Of a DNA stretch of 33,008 bases, positions 32,759 to 33,008 are shown one piece after another. Position numbers and translations under genes: made by a program. Below the pieces are notes generated by a model that saw only the letters and a list, made by a program, of their open reading frames with translations, was not told the origin of the DNA and did no database searches. Source of the stretch: CALGLS01 sp047626155 (lineage in GTDB: Bacteria > Bacteroidota > Bacteroidia > Chitinophagales > Saprospiraceae); contig JBLHRR010000045.1 of NCBI GenBank assembly GCA_047626155.1, positions 1 through 33,008 of the forward strand, given 5' to 3'. How positions within the stretch are numbered: position 1 is the first letter of the stretch; each line of letters opens with the position of its first letter.

Positions 32759-33008
32759 GAAAACTTAAAAGAAGGTTCTGTAGTTTCGACATTACTACAA
32801 TTGACAGATGGACACATAGCGCTTTGTGATAGTGGACGATGTGGTAAAAACGGGGTTTGTTTGTAGCCCTTGCTTCCGTTCTCTCTCTCTCTTAAAAAAA
32901 ATGCAGATAGTGCTCGAGTGGTTTTTCTATAGTCGTACTTGTAATTCGAGATATTTTTGTTATTTTTGATTTGACTTTTTGGGTGGTTGATGAATGGCCT
33001 GTGGTATG

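Noticed and set aside
32600..32866. Plus-strand open stretch ending DGHIALCDSGRCGKNGVCL with a stop at 32864
   Set aside because: No in-frame ATG or GTG with a ribosome binding site, no recognised domain, and it overlaps a more protein-like minus-strand frame. Kept only as a note; a translated search would settle it.
32396..33008. tRNA-His as an integration site for a mobile element
   Set aside because: No integrase gene and no duplicated tRNA 3' end are visible in the window.

Overview
The window looks like chromosomal DNA of a Bacteroidota member, most likely the Saprospiria branch. Three sequence features support this: large secreted proteins ending in type IX secretion (T9SS) type A sorting domains, a Bacteroidota-type promoter (TTG, 18 nt, TATCTTTG) in front of a tRNA-His gene, and an ExbB-ExbD-ExbD-TonB cluster. 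No phage, CRISPR array or intact insertion sequence is visible. The genus cannot be fixed from the sequence alone.

Layout. 1-2050 (+): an ECF sigma factor and a membrane-anchored anti-sigma-like protein with a large C-terminal domain. 2298-3719 (-): a TPR protein, convergent with that pair, with terminator-like hairpins between them. 3720-4450: gene-poor, with inverted repeats. 4451-8449 (-): a YihY/BrkB membrane protein, RecF and FolC, with gaps rich in hairpins. 8677-12041 (-): a small hypothetical protein and the energy-transduction cluster ExbB, ExbD, ExbD, TonB. 12602-16421 (+): a beta-oxidation pair (fused 3-hydroxyacyl-CoA dehydrogenase/enoyl-CoA hydratase, then thiolase) closed by a strong terminator. 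16680-16952 (+): a DUF3820 protein. 17101-22541 (-): a LytTR response regulator, a secreted subtilase and a TPR-containing LytS-type histidine kinase, probably a signalling module. 22994-25746 (+): a secreted VWA protein, a secreted-looking orphan lacking an obvious start codon, and a DUF2306 membrane protein. 25676-25997 (-): a decayed T9SS C-terminal domain that runs antisense into the DUF2306 gene. 26245-26643 (+): a small lipoprotein. 26879-31963 (-): a 1694-residue T9SS-exported multidomain protein with dockerin-like and cohesin-like modules. 32396-32470 (+): tRNA-His with its own promoter and terminator. The last 500 bases hold no convincing gene.

How the parts fit. The ExbB/ExbD/TonB proteins would power outer-membrane import. 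The FadJ/FadA-like pair would degrade fatty acyl-CoA. The kinase, subtilase and regulator are adjacent on one strand and could form a surface-sensing and proteolysis unit. The subtilase and the 1694-residue protein both carry T9SS signals and would be surface-anchored or released. The most unusual material lies between genes: several short repeat families (GAGGGTAACCGC-type, GACTCCTCCAGAGTC-type, GGGAACCCTCATC-type, 21-nt tandem units), a roughly 210-bp palindrome between convergent genes, and the antisense T9SS relic.
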